Assembly: GCF_020035535.1 (NCBI RefSeq)
Contig: NZ_CP083351.1
Coordinates: forward strand, 1-64,000
Source: Ensifer adhaerens
Lineage (GTDB): Bacteria > Pseudomonadota > Alphaproteobacteria > Rhizobiales > Rhizobiaceae
Reading direction: 5' to 3'
DNA: 64,000 nucleotides
The notes beneath the pieces are model-generated. The model did not search any database, had not been told where the DNA came from, and was given only the letters and a program-made list of their open reading frames with translations. Each line of letters starts with the position of its first letter. Within the stretch, counting starts at the first letter, position 1. The position numbers were made by a program, and so were the translations under genes. This document shows positions 50,103-58,641 of this stretch, one piece after another.

Positions 50103-50433
50103 GAACTCCCGTCATCGCGCAGGTTCATCGGTGATGTGAGCAGCATCGTAATAGCGCTGGCAATCGTAATGATTGTTTTTCTGATCATAAGATCCTCTTC
50201 GAGCACGAGGACGGCGCGTTCGGAATTAAGAAACCGTCCTGCCCAGGAACGAGTAAACATGGCTGTATTCGATCGCGAAAGATCAGCATTCGAGGGCAAT
50301 CGTATATTCGCGTAAGTTACGCTGCGCGTGTGGGTGGGCGCCGTATTGTCATCAGTATGATTTTTTCGTTCCGAATAATGTTGATCCCATAAACATCCAC
50401 TGGCGAACCGTTGCCGCCGTCTGTCGAGGCCGA
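50103..50433. other. Divergent intergenic region, 331 bp
   Basis: Separates the TPR-protein gene (minus) and the Crp/Fnr gene (plus) and presumably holds both promoters. I found no clear TTGAT-N4-ATCAA site. Confidence 0.4.
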
Positions 50434-51027
50434 ATGACCGTAGAATTATCGACCAAGGATCGCACTCAGCTCCGTGAAGCTGCTCCGCTGCTGACTTTTT
50501 CGAACGGGCAAGCAATTTACAGCCCAGGAGAAACGGCCGACCGCGCCTTCCGCGTCGCCTTCGGGACAGTTCGCATCTACCGGATGCTTGCCAATGGTCG
50601 CAGACAGATCCTTTCGTTTCATATGGCAGGCGAATGGTTCGGAATCGAAGACGGCAGTCACCGACGGTTCTGCGCGGAAGCAATCGGATCGACCGGTATT
50701 CTCTCCATGAATGCCGATAGAGCCGTGCCCCTATCCTTGATATTTCTGGCACTATCATCGGCGCAGGAGCATCAACTCGTAGTCGGCCGACCGAGCGCCG
50801 ATGAACGCGTCGCTGCGTTTCTGCTCGCAATGTCGGCCCGGCACCATGGCTCTTATGTGTTCGAGTTGCCAATGCCTCGAAGCGACGTTGCAGACTACCT
50901 GGGTTTGACCATTGAAACGGTTTCGCGCGCCATCACTCGACTGAAGCGACACCGGCTAATTCGGCTCGACGGCTCCCGAAGGATCGAGATCCTGGATATC
51001 GATGCCTTGCAAACCCTTTGCGGATGA
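50434..51027 (+). CDS. Crp/Fnr-family transcription regulator
   Basis: A 197-aa regulator with an N-terminal cyclic-nucleotide-type beta roll (FSNGQAIYSPGETADRAFRVAFGTVRIYRMLANGRRQILSFHM) and a C-terminal winged helix; recognition helix in RSDVADYLGLTIETVSRAITRLKRHRLI, the E-x3-SR pattern of FNR/FixK proteins. The N-terminal FNR iron-sulfur cysteines are absent, so FixK/NnrR-like sensing is more likely. A GAGG site precedes the ATG. Confidence 0.9.
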   Translation: MTVELSTKDRTQLREAAPLLTFSNGQAIYSPGETADRAFRVAFGTVRIYRMLANGRRQILSFHMAGEWFGIEDGSHRRFCAEAIGSTGILSMNADRAVPLSLIFLALSSAQEHQLVVGRPSADERVAAFLLAMSARHHGSYVFELPMPRSDVADYLGLTIETVSRAITRLKRHRLIRLDGSRRIEILDIDALQTLCG

Positions 51028-51050
51028 TAGCACTTCAGGACAATGCCGCA

Positions 51051-51310
51051 CTAAGCGAGGAATCCCTGGATTTCTTTGACCAGGGCTTCTACGAGCTCTT
51101 CGAATTCCCGTCGGCGTTCTTCGCGTAGGGTGTCGGATACATGCCGACCTTGGCCAAGGCGCCGTCAGCAACGGCCAAGTCTTCGCACAATCCTCGGAAA
51201 CTCTCCCGACCAAGCAGAAGCTGTCTTATTTGGAGCGACTTGGCGGGAAAGCGGCTCAGCGCCGCCTGAAGTCCGACGTTACGTTCGTTTGAAGTCAATC
51301 GCGCTTTCAT
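51051..51310 (-). pseudogene. Small conserved rhizobial gene with a frameshift
   Basis: The start reads MKARLTSNERNVGLQAALSR, then SFRGLCEDLAVADGALAKVG; near 51130-51140 the phase must change to continue as DTLREERRREFEELVEALV and KEIQGFLA before the stop at 51051. The two pieces together match a common ~85-aa rhizobial protein. Either a recent pseudogene or a sequencing error. Confidence 0.6.
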
Positions 51311-51576
51311 GCACCCCTCCGCCCGGATCCTCGATATACGCTCACCGGATAGTGAGGAGAGGGTGTCGGATGAATAGGTATCATACGCGACGATACCATG
51401 GCGTGTCGGTCGGTTCGATTCAGCGAGGCGGCGACCACATTGGGAGTGATTGATTTCAAAGATTTTTTTGACGCTGCTGCTATTCATGCGTGAGTTCTAA
51501 AGATAGTGTGATCTGAGTTGGATTTTTCACTGAGATCGCCTTCAAGTTGGGTGCGGTCGGCAACGAAAGGGATGTG

Positions 51577-53364
51577 ATGGTCGCTGAAAGTTCAGGCACG
51601 GAGCAACTTGCCGCGCCCTCTGCCGACGATGTGCGAGAGCAGCTAGCCCGCATCCTTTCCAGCGACAAATTCCAGCTTCCTGATCGGGCTCGAAACTTCC
51701 TCCAATTTGTCGTCACTGAAACCCTGGAGGGTCGTTCCGAGTACCTGAAGGCATTCACCATTGCGCATGATGTATTCGGTCGAGGAGACACGTTTGATGC
51801 GCAAAGCGACCCGGTCGTTCGAATTGAAGCTGGCCGGATCCGTCGCGAGTTGGAGCGCTACTACCTCTTGTCGGGGCCAGTGGAGCGAGTAGTCATCACC
51901 ATTCCGAAAGGTGGCTACGTGCCGGCCTTCGAATTCAATCCCGAGTTCAAAGGCGTCGAGCCGGCCGAGGCTGAGACTCTGCCCCAAATCCAGCATCGGC
52001 TTGGGTTTCCGCCTGCAATCCCGGAACCGCTGAAAACAGGGTTTCGCACCGGATTTACGCTGAAGGCGGCGCTGGCCGCAGCTGTCGTGGGCTTGGTGAT
52101 TACGTCGACACTGCTGATAAGAGCGGTCTTTACAGATTTCCGGTTTACATCAGTGGCGACCCCATCCGATCGACCGGCGATCGCGGTCGAGCGCTTTAGG
52201 GACGTCTCGGTAAACGACCGGTCTTCGGGCATGTCGCTCGGTCTCACGGACGAGATCATCGGCAATCTCGTCAAGTTCAAGGAAATCATGGTTATTGAGG
52301 GTACGGCGGCTGTTGCACGCAATCGTTCCATTTCAGGTTACATCCTCCAGGGCTCTGTGAGAGTTGAGAGTGACAAGGTCCGATCGATTGCGCGGCTCGT
52401 TCGGCGTTCGGATGGCGTGATCATCTGGGCGAACAACTACGATTCAGATTTGCGTGCGCAAAGCGCATTCGAAATTCAAGACGCCCTCGCGAGAGACATT
52501 GCTTCCGCGGTCGCGCAGCCTTTCGGCGTCATCTTTCAGACCGACACCAAGGACATTGCATCCCAGAGTGTAGGCGGAGTGGATGCTTATACCTGTACCT
52601 TGGCCTATTACAGCTATCGCACAGAAATGACGCAGCAGGCGCACGAGGTCGCGAAAGACTGTCTGGAGGAGGCGACCAGCAGAGCACCCGCTGATGCGAC
52701 GATGCAGGCGTTTCTTTCGCTTCTCTATCTCGATGAAGTGCGTTTTTCTTACAAGCTCGGCGTGAAACCACTGCCGGCTTCGCTGGAAAAGTCTTTCAAA
52801 CTGGCGGAGCGCGCAGTCGAACTCGATCCGCAAAATGCCCGCGCTCTCCAAGCGCTCATGCTCGCCAACGTTTTCCGAAACGATATTCAATCTGCCTTGC
52901 GAGCCGGCGCGGCGGCCTATGCCATCAACGCGAACGATACGGAGGTCGCAGGCGAGTATGGTTTGCGCCTGGCGATGTCCGGAAAATGGGATACCGGATG
53001 CGGGCTTGTCTCGAACGCTGTGAGCAAGGGGGCGGGTCCAAAGGGTTACTTCGAAGTTGGCATGGCGCTCTGTGCATTCATTGAGGGGGACCTCGGAGCT
53101 GCGGAACTCTGGTCGCGAATGTCGGACCTCAATTACAATCCGATGCACCACATGGTCTTGACGGCCATTCTCGGGGCCTCGGGCCGGGTCGATGAGGCCA
53201 GAACCGAGCTGAACTGGCTTACCGAACACGCCCCGGCGCTCATGCCGAACATCGCGCGGGAGGTCGCCGTGCGCATCGCGCGTCCGGAAGATCGGGAACG
53301 CATCTTTGCTGGCTTGCGTGCGGCCGGTGCAGAAATCGAAAAATCTCCGAGCGCGACCAATTAA
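51577..53364 (+). CDS. Membrane-anchored TolB/TPR protein, paralogue of the 48.4-kb gene
   Basis: A 595-aa protein from the ATG at 51577 (GAAAGGG ribosome site; ATG/GTG 30 nt upstream is possible). It has the same N-terminal domain (LPDRARNFLQFVVTETLEGR, AFTIAHDVFGR, DPVVRIEAGRIRRELERYY, ITIPKGGYVPAF), one membrane helix (LKAALAAAVVGLVITSTLLI), a TolB-like region (IAVERFRDVSVNDRSSGMSLGLTDEI) like that in the adenylate cyclase at 61.2 kb, and TPRs (ASLEKSFKLAERAVELDPQNARAL). A signalling role is likely; ligand and target unknown. Confidence 0.78.
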   Translation: MVAESSGTEQLAAPSADDVREQLARILSSDKFQLPDRARNFLQFVVTETLEGRSEYLKAFTIAHDVFGRGDTFDAQSDPVVRIEAGRIRRELERYYLLSGPVERVVITIPKGGYVPAFEFNPEFKGVEPAEAETLPQIQHRLGFPPAIPEPLKTGFRTGFTLKAALAAAVVGLVITSTLLIRAVFTDFRFTSVATPSDRPAIAVERFRDVSVNDRSSGMSLGLTDEIIGNLVKFKEIMVIEGTAAVARNRSISGYILQGSVRVESDKVRSIARLVRRSDGVIIWANNYDSDLRAQSAFEIQDALARDIASAVAQPFGVIFQTDTKDIASQSVGGVDAYTCTLAYYSYRTEMTQQAHEVAKDCLEEATSRAPADATMQAFLSLLYLDEVRFSYKLGVKPLPASLEKSFKLAERAVELDPQNARALQALMLANVFRNDIQSALRAGAAAYAINANDTEVAGEYGLRLAMSGKWDTGCGLVSNAVSKGAGPKGYFEVGMALCAFIEGDLGAAELWSRMSDLNYNPMHHMVLTAILGASGRVDEARTELNWLTEHAPALMPNIAREVAVRIARPEDRERIFAGLRAAGAEIEKSPSATN

Positions 53365-53438
53365 CCGGCTGACCGGCATTGCTGCGATGACCTTGAAAGG
53401 AAAGAGTCTCGCATGCCTGGGCGACCAGGCGAGAGATG

Positions 53439-53514
53439 TGGTGGGCCCGGCAGGACTCGAACCTGCAACCAATCGGTTATGAGCCGATGGCTCTAACCAT
53501 TGAGCTACAGGCCC
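53439..53514 (-). tRNA. tRNA with anticodon CAU (Ile2 or elongator Met)
   Basis: A 76-nt cloverleaf including an encoded CCA: acceptor GGGCCTG/CGGGCCC, D arm GCTC-AATGGTTA-GAGC, anticodon arm ATCGG-CTCATAA-CCGAT, T arm GCAGG-TTCGAGT-CCTGC. It lacks the three G-C pairs of an initiator anticodon stem and its acceptor ends in a normal G-C pair, so it is not fMet. CAU decodes AUG, or AUA if the cytidine is made into lysidine; I cannot decide which. Confidence 0.93.
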
Positions 53515-53602
53515 CACAAGAGAGTTTTTTACGGACAGCAAACCGATTGATCAAGTTCGGCTCGCGACGAATTTGTTCCGAGCCGTGTTTATAGTTCCTA
53601 GT

Positions 53603-54274
53603 TTAGCTGACCCTTCCCCGATCAAGCGCGCCATCCGGAACCACTTCGAGTCGCTGCGCGGCTAACACGACCTCCAGCCTATTTCTAACGTCGAGCTTCT
53701 GCATCAGCACTGTCATGTAGTGCTTGACGGTTTTTTCGCTGATATCCAAGTAGGCCGCGATTTCACGGTTGGTGCTGCCGCGCATCAGGTGACGGACGAT
53801 TTGTTCTTCGCGCAAACTCAGGCGCTGCTGTGCCTGCTGGCGTCGGCGCAGTTCTGCAGTTTTCATCGCCATGATAACCTTGGTGGCAAAGCCTGCGGTG
53901 ATGAAAGTGTCGCCATCGTAGACCGTGCGTATCGCCTGATGCAGATCGCTGGCTGAACTGCCTTTGAGCACGTAGCCTGCGACGCCATAGTTCAGCACCT
54001 GGATCGCCGTTTCAATGCTCGAATTCGCTGTGAAGACGATGATCCGCGTATCCTGATATTTCTGTGCAATCACCTCGATGGCGGCAACTGCGTCGCCCGG
54101 CATGCTCAGGTCGAGGACGAGGACGTGCGGCGAATGTTCTTCGACGATCTTTAAAGCGTCGACCGCATTCTCGCCCTTGGCGACGATATTGAGATCGCTT
54201 TTTCCTGAGTACAAGCTGACCAGTCCTTCAAGTAAAATCGGATGGTCGTCGACGAACGCGACTGAAATGCACAT
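53603..54274 (-). CDS. NarL/FixJ-family response regulator
   Basis: A 223-aa regulator. The receiver domain has D9-D10 (VAFVDDHPILLEGL), phospho-acceptor D55 (VLVLDLSMPG), T82 (VFTANS) and K104 (YVLKGSS). The LuxR-type DNA-binding domain is at about 150-205 (LSLREEQIVRHLMRGSTNREIAAYLDISEKTVKHYM). No histidine kinase gene is adjacent, so the partner is elsewhere. Confidence 0.93.
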   Translation of the reverse strand: MCISVAFVDDHPILLEGLVSLYSGKSDLNIVAKGENAVDALKIVEEHSPHVLVLDLSMPGDAVAAIEVIAQKYQDTRIIVFTANSSIETAIQVLNYGVAGYVLKGSSASDLHQAIRTVYDGDTFITAGFATKVIMAMKTAELRRRQQAQQRLSLREEQIVRHLMRGSTNREIAAYLDISEKTVKHYMTVLMQKLDVRNRLEVVLAAQRLEVVPDGALDRGRVS

Positions 54275-54613
54275 AAAATCATTTCTCCAATAATATAATT
54301 TGTGTAAACTTTGTTATGAAATCTAGGATGTCCTCCTTCTATCGATGGAAGTGTTCGTGTTGGCGGAATAGGACTGAAAATATCAATCTGCAAGGGTTGA
54401 TATACGTCATCATTTCACGGTCGGCATCGTGTGATGCTTGCCGCGTCTCCTTCTCCAAACCCCTAAAATATAGTAGAGAACTGGGCGCTGCTTTTAAAGG
54501 GTCTGCTTAAAAAAGGGTTAATTTTACGATGGAGTTTGATGCCCCTCGACCCGGCGATCCTCAGACGAGCGAACGAGGCGGCTATTTATGAACGGGTCGT
54601 TGCTCGCCGCATT
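54275..54613. other. Intergenic, 339 bp, AT-rich
   Basis: Upstream of the response-regulator gene and holding its promoter. A weak frame from 54536 (DPAILRRANEAAIYERVVARR) is not supported enough to call. Confidence 0.4.
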
Positions 54614-55345
54614 TCATCCGAAGTACGCTTGGCGGCTTCTCCTCGATGGAGGGCAAGAGTGCGCTTGCTGTGGTCCGGAGACGGAACTCACGTCCGTCGC
54701 ATGTGTTTCATTATGATCGCTGGCAAAGGAATGGAGATGGAAGCCAATGACAAATATCAAAGCCAAGGGATTTGAGAGCCCATCGCATTTGGGGGAACAT
54801 CTGGACGAACTTGACCACGAGAGTCCCGCTGAAGATCCGTCGACGGCAGAAGAAGTTCGGTCCAGCGGGGAAGAGATCGCGGAGTTGCGTCGTGTCGTCG
54901 CCCAACTCCAGGCTCGGCTGGTGACCATCCGTGAACAGACGGATGGGGTAAATGCGCCTCCGTCTCGACCCATGGACACGGCTGACATACTTTCGATATC
55001 GCCGTCTTCGTCCTCGTAAGACGCGCTCATCTCGAGGACACCCAAGCGATCGAAATTCGCTTGCATGTGAAACGAAAGCCAAACCAGATACTCCAGCGGA
55101 TAGCCGGGGTTTCCTTCGTATGTGACGACGAAGGGGTAGACCGACCAGAACCGGTCGGCCAGAGCTTCGCCGTCGGTGGCAAAGACAAGGAGATCGCTGT
55201 TCTCGCCGATATCGTGAAGTTCGATCGTCAAGTCATGTTTGCGCAATGCTACGTAACCGCCAAGTCGATCCCACGGCAAGGACGTCAAGATGATGTCGCG
55301 CCATCGTTCGATGGCGTCGTCGAAATCGATGCGAACCAAAAACAT
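54614..55345 (-). CDS. Hypothetical protein, C-terminal half doubtful
   Basis: Starts MFLVRIDFDDAIERWRDIILTS and reads as a convincing globular protein to about residue 120 (VYPFVVTYEGNPGYPLEYLVWLSFHM, then ASYEDEDGDIE). Beyond that it becomes Ser/Arg-rich, which is what an acidic gene on the other strand (54747-55019) would produce in antisense. The true stop may therefore be lost by a frameshift near 55000. Function unknown. Confidence 0.45.
   Translation of the reverse strand: MFLVRIDFDDAIERWRDIILTSLPWDRLGGYVALRKHDLTIELHDIGENSDLLVFATDGEALADRFWSVYPFVVTYEGNPGYPLEYLVWLSFHMQANFDRLGVLEMSASYEDEDGDIESMSAVSMGRDGGAFTPSVCSRMVTSRAWSWATTRRNSAISSPLDRTSSAVDGSSAGLSWSSSSRCSPKCDGLSNPLALIFVIGFHLHSFASDHNETHATDVSSVSGPQQAHSCPPSRRSRQAYFG
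54747..55019 (+). CDS. Hypothetical acidic coiled-coil protein, 90 aa
   Basis: Acidic and helical: GEHLDELDHESPAEDPSTAEEV, then EEIAELRRVVAQLQARLVTI, a likely coiled coil. GGA lies about 7 nt before the ATG. It fully overlaps the 3' half of the minus-strand frame; both cannot be ordinary genes over the whole length. Confidence 0.45.
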   Translation: MTNIKAKGFESPSHLGEHLDELDHESPAEDPSTAEEVRSSGEEIAELRRVVAQLQARLVTIREQTDGVNAPPSRPMDTADILSISPSSSS

Positions 55346-55529
55346 GCAAGGTCCCCGCAGAGGCATGCCACAATCAAGAGCTTACAGCCTCGCATAGTAC
55401 ACGCTGCAGTCAACTAATATCAGCGCTATCTAAATTGTAAGTCCGGTTGAGCTTTCTGTACTTTGGGCGAGCAGCCCCCACGAAGCGACACAAAGCTGTG
55501 GTGTTTTCAGCGGCCTAGCTTCGGAATGG

Positions 55530-55708
55530 GTGAGCCTCTGCCCGACACAGAGACTCTGCGGCCAGTGCGACCACGAGGGCTGTGCTGCGGTCGCGTTCTC
55601 GATGCTACCCCGGAACGATCACAGCACAATTCATCCATTCTGGGTGAAGAGGGCCCATGTCGGGCCCTCCGGCGTAGTATTGACGGCCTGAGTGCGCCTC
55701 AGGTTTTT
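55530..55708 (+). ncRNA. Putative structured RNA, copy A
   Basis: No protein-coding character. It shares an alignable ~110-nt core with 57651-57765. Stems include GAGCCTCTG/CAGAGACTC (one mismatch), GTGCGACC/GGTCGCGT (G-U pairs at the outer end) and GAGGGCCC/GGGCCCTC (about 55649-55668). A terminator-like hairpin with five T residues ends it. Strand is inferred from that terminator. The flanking 55346-55529 has no gene. Confidence 0.5.
55687..55708 (+). terminator. Rho-independent terminator
   Basis: CCTGAG, 5-nt loop TGCGC, CTCAGG, then TTTTT. It ends the putative RNA upstream and faces away from the HU gene. Confidence 0.65.
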
Positions 55709-55808
55709 GCAGAACTGACCGGGTCTCCCCGGACCGAGGCAGAGAAGGGCCGGAACGCCCTCAGGGGTCGTCCGGCTCTCCATTCGCGGTCCTAAACTTC
55801 CAGTGGCA

Positions 55809-56087
55809 TCAGCCGTTCAACGCGTCCTTGAGAGCTTTAGCCGGCGCGAAGGTTAACTTCTTGGCTGCTGCAACTATGATGGTCGCGCCGGTGGCCGGGT
55901 TGCGAGCCTCGCGCTCTGGCGTGTCCTTGATCTTAAATTTGCCGAACCCGGGTATGGATGTTTCTGCGCCGGATGTGGCGGCGGCAGTCACGGCGGCAAA
56001 GACCGCCTCGACAATTGTCTTGCTCTGGACCTTGGTCAGGCCATGCTCGGTGGCGAGCTTTTCTGCAATTTCGTTGGTCGTTGTCAT
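55809..56087 (-). CDS. HU-family DNA-binding protein
   Basis: A 92-aa nucleoid protein from the ATG at 56087; the frame is open upstream, but homologues begin at MTTTNEIAEKLATEHGLTK. It has the IPGFGKFKIKDTPEREARNPATGATI beta-arm region with the RNPATG motif and the ending KKLTFAPAKALKDALNG. A typical rhizobial HU paralogue carried on a plasmid. A hairpin with GCCGGA arms lies about 30 bp beyond the stop. Confidence 0.95.
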   Translation of the reverse strand: MTTTNEIAEKLATEHGLTKVQSKTIVEAVFAAVTAAATSGAETSIPGFGKFKIKDTPEREARNPATGATIIVAAAKKLTFAPAKALKDALNG

Positions 56088-56260
56088 TTGTTTTTCCCCT
56101 CTTGTGGTGGGCAATTGTTGTCCGGCAGAATCCCCTTTGTCATCGGGTGCGCAGCGAGAAGGGGCTAAAAATGGGCGATTTCCACAGCACAATCGTGGTT
56201 CTCACTTGAAACTTCTGGTGGAGGTTTGTCAGTCGGCCCGCTGGAAACGGCAGCGGGTGA

Positions 56261-56632
56261 TCATTTTGTGCTACAAGGGATCGCCCGCCAGTTGGAATGC
56301 CGCGCGTTGAGCAAGGTCGAATTCCCATCCATCACAAGCCACAGCTCGTTTCCCAGGGGGCGAACCGTCAGCGGTTTTCGTTTCTCCTGACGGCCATTAG
56401 CCGAGGCCAACATGTGGCGGTTGGCGTTGATGATGCCGCGCTCGCGCGCACGCGCGTTGACCAGGTGCTCAAGTGGAACCATTAGATGTGGCTCACCGAG
56501 GTCGAAGTAGAGTGAAGGGTCATCGGGAAGACTTACAAGCATTGCTGCTATTTCGCAGTCGAACGCAAATTCGCCAACAGCACCGCCAGGCTGGAGAGTG
56601 AGAAACTTGGGCGACATTTCCTCAGCCGTCAT
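56261..56632 (-). CDS. ParB-like-domain protein, probably truncated
   Basis: 123 aa. PHLMVPLEHLVNARARERGI, then KRKPLTVRPLGNELWLVMDGNSTLLNA, resembles the N-terminal ParB/Srx-type domain (the DGNST segment corresponds to the family's conserved loop). It stops soon after the core (SNWRAIPC), shorter than full ParB-like proteins, so the 3' part may be lost. The start may be the Met at 56617. Confidence 0.5.
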   Translation of the reverse strand: MTAEEMSPKFLTLQPGGAVGEFAFDCEIAAMLVSLPDDPSLYFDLGEPHLMVPLEHLVNARARERGIINANRHMLASANGRQEKRKPLTVRPLGNELWLVMDGNSTLLNARHSNWRAIPCSTK

Positions 56633-56754
56633 GCAGTGCCTCTCATAGATAGCTTAGTTCTGACCCTTCGCAGACGGTCGGAAAACCGACATGCGACGCG
56701 CTGGCGCATCAGAACTGCGATGCGGAGAATTGGTTCCCTATTCTTCGGTGGGTG

Positions 56755-57132
56755 CTATGTCGAAGTGCGGTGTCGGGCTACGCCGCTGAAAAGGTGCGAC
56801 GAGCGGTTTGAGACGAGCCCTAACTTCGCTCCGAGGTGTTTTGCTTGCTGTTCAGTCAATCGGAACTGTAGTGATGATACGTCAGTCCGCTTGGGGTCGA
56901 CACTGAACTCAATTCTCAAGAGGACGTCGCCACTTCCGTCGGTGACGGCCTCTGCCTTCCAATCGGTGACGGCGGAGGCTCGGATGTTGCCTTCTCCCTC
57001 TTTGCTCCACTCATTTCTATGCAAGCTGTCTCCCCCTCTGGCTGTGAAAGCTGCCGGCAGAAATAACTTTTGAACACGCGTAGCTCGCGCTCCTTTCCCG
57101 GACCACGCGCTGGACGAATTGGTGCATACCAA
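56755..57132 (-). CDS. Hypothetical protein
   Basis: The central part is protein-like (GSGDVLLRIEFSVDPKRTDV, SSLQFRLTEQQAKHLGAKLG), but the first ~45 codons and the Ser/Arg tail are not. A start nearer 56990 is plausible. No family recognised. Confidence 0.35.
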   Translation of the reverse strand: MVCTNSSSAWSGKGARATRVQKLFLPAAFTARGGDSLHRNEWSKEGEGNIRASAVTDWKAEAVTDGSGDVLLRIEFSVDPKRTDVSSLQFRLTEQQAKHLGAKLGLVSNRSSHLFSGVARHRTST

Positions 57133-57319
57133 TCCACCGATATTGGTTTTCTTCGCATTAAAATTTGTTAATCAGCTAAATTAGAATTGAGGTAGCCTGT
57201 GGTTGTTACGTGCTGCATGCTCCGCATGCAGCAAAGGGCGAGAGGGTCGTCAGCACCAATGGAACACTGGCGCTGTGCGCGAAGCAGTGCAGAGACACGA
57301 ACAAGGGTAAGAGGTCGTC

Positions 57320-57616
57320 ATGGTCGCGTTCAACGTTGTGCGGTTCAAAGTCAAGCCCGGCATGGAGACGGCATTTCTCGATGCGCATAGATCCATCGCA
57401 CAAAGCTGGTCGGGTTTGCGTCACGCCAACATCATCGAGACGGGAGAGGGGCGTTATTGCATCATCGCAGAATGGGAAAGCATCGAGGCAATGGCGGCGA
57501 GCCGCCCACAGATGATCGCCACGCTCGACAGTTTTCGAGAAACCCTGGAGGATCTCGGCGGAGGCTTGGGGGTCACCGACCCGGTCGCAGGTCCGGTAGT
57601 CCTGTCAGCGAAGTAG
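57320..57616 (+). CDS. Antibiotic-biosynthesis-monooxygenase-fold (ABM) protein
   Basis: A 98-aa dimeric alpha/beta-barrel protein: AFNVVRFKVKPGMETAFLDAHR at the start, then CIIAEWESIEAMAASRP. The fold includes heme-degrading and quinone-modifying enzymes, but most small members are uncharacterised. GGTAAGAGGTCGTC before the ATG is its ribosome site. It lies just upstream of the second putative RNA. Confidence 0.8.
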   Translation: MVAFNVVRFKVKPGMETAFLDAHRSIAQSWSGLRHANIIETGEGRYCIIAEWESIEAMAASRPQMIATLDSFRETLEDLGGGLGVTDPVAGPVVLSAK

Positions 57617-57650
57617 TGGCCATGCCCTGGAGTGCATGAGACGTAGCCTG

Positions 57651-57765
57651 GTGAGCCTCTGCAGGGGGCAGAGGCTCTGGGGCTATGCGACTACAGGGTC
57701 GAAGGCGCAGTCGCATTCTGAGATGCTATACCTCGGGTGTCGGTACGCAATTCACCCGTTCCGAT
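57651..57765 (+). ncRNA. Putative structured RNA, copy B
   Basis: Aligns with copy A at 55530 over about 110 nt. Here the two stems are perfect: GAGCCTCTGC/GCAGAGGCTC and ATGCGACT/AGTCGCAT. The inner pair of the second stem is T-A here and C-G in copy A, a compensatory change. No T-run terminator is visible. The following 57766-58180 contains no gene, only a small hairpin ATCGGAC-TTCG-GTCCGAT at 57961-57978. Confidence 0.5.
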
Positions 57766-58180
57766 TAGCACCTTCTCGCCAAGGCGGGGCGTACGACGCG
57801 GGCCGACATGGTTGCGTGAGGTATCTCCAACTGAGTGCAAAGCCTGACCTCGGCGGAGCCATCTCGCCGGGACACAAGGGCGGGGGAATCCAGTGGCGCC
57901 ACGGCTGCGCCGCGGTCGCGAAGGGACATCCAAACCTAGGGTGACAGGAATTGTTCCTCCATCGGACTTCGGTCCGATACGCCTCTCGCAAAGGTCTTAG
58001 CTTCGTTGCTGCACGATCCGGTCGCACTAGTGTTTTCTCCAGAACCCTTGCCTCTCGGCCCTGCCTGCGTCGGACCGGCAAGGACCCCTATACGAAGGAA
58101 ACTCAGAAGGACATGGGTTTAATGCAGTTAGGCCGCGCTCGGTTGGCAATGGCGCTTCCCCGTCACCGACGGGCGATCCT

Positions 58181-58357
58181 TGAATCAGGGACGACTTTTC
58201 GACCTGTTCGAAGCTTACGCATGGGCTTCTGCAAAGCTTGATAGGCTGGTGCGGGAGGTTCCCCGACAGGAGGAGCTCATTACCGAATACCAGCAAGTCT
58301 GTCTGGCCTTGCAAGGTGACGTTGAATTGCTGGCGTGGCTGGATCGTCGATCGTAGC
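58181..58357 (+). CDS. Small hypothetical protein, 58 aa, TTG start
   Basis: The frame LFDLFEAYAWASAKLDRLVR, then ELITEYQQVCLALQGDVELLAW, reads as a helical rhizobial small protein. An in-frame stop at 58130 leaves TTG 58181 as the best start; alternatively a frameshift links it to the ATG at 58114 in another phase. Confidence 0.4.
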
Positions 58358-58428
58358 GTTGCACAGACAGCAGGTCCAAAAACTCAAGCCCCAAGGCGTT
58401 TCGGCGCTCAAGGAACCTTCTTGGCGAG

Positions 58429-58557
58429 TTAGTCAGCAATCATTCCCATAAGTGTGCGCTCAACCACGCACGTCTCGATCAGCGAGGCTTGGCCATTTAG
58501 AACCGCGACGAGTTCCCCGGCAGTCATAAAGCGGAACACAAACCGGTAGAGCGCCAT
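58429..58557 (-). CDS. Small hypothetical protein or gene remnant, 42 aa
   Basis: From the ATG at 58557: MALYRFVFRFMTAGELVAVL, then ASLIETCVVERTLMGMIAD. The phase stays protein-like upstream to about 58632 (KELKEGDPDEYEGLEA) but without a usual start codon, so the 5' end may be missing. Confidence 0.35.
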   Translation of the reverse strand: MALYRFVFRFMTAGELVAVLNGQASLIETCVVERTLMGMIAD

Positions 58558-58641
58558 CGCTTCCAAGCCCTCATATTCGTCGGGATCACCCTCTTTCAGT
58601 TCTTTTCGCTGTTCAACCGCAGCACGGCGACGACCCTAAAG

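Noticed and set aside
53439..53514. Initiator tRNA-fMet
   Set aside because: Anticodon is CAU, but the anticodon stem lacks the three G-C pairs and the first acceptor pair is a normal G-C.
52444..53541. Minus-strand frame of 365 codons
   Set aside because: Antisense of the TPR protein gene and runs through the tRNA.
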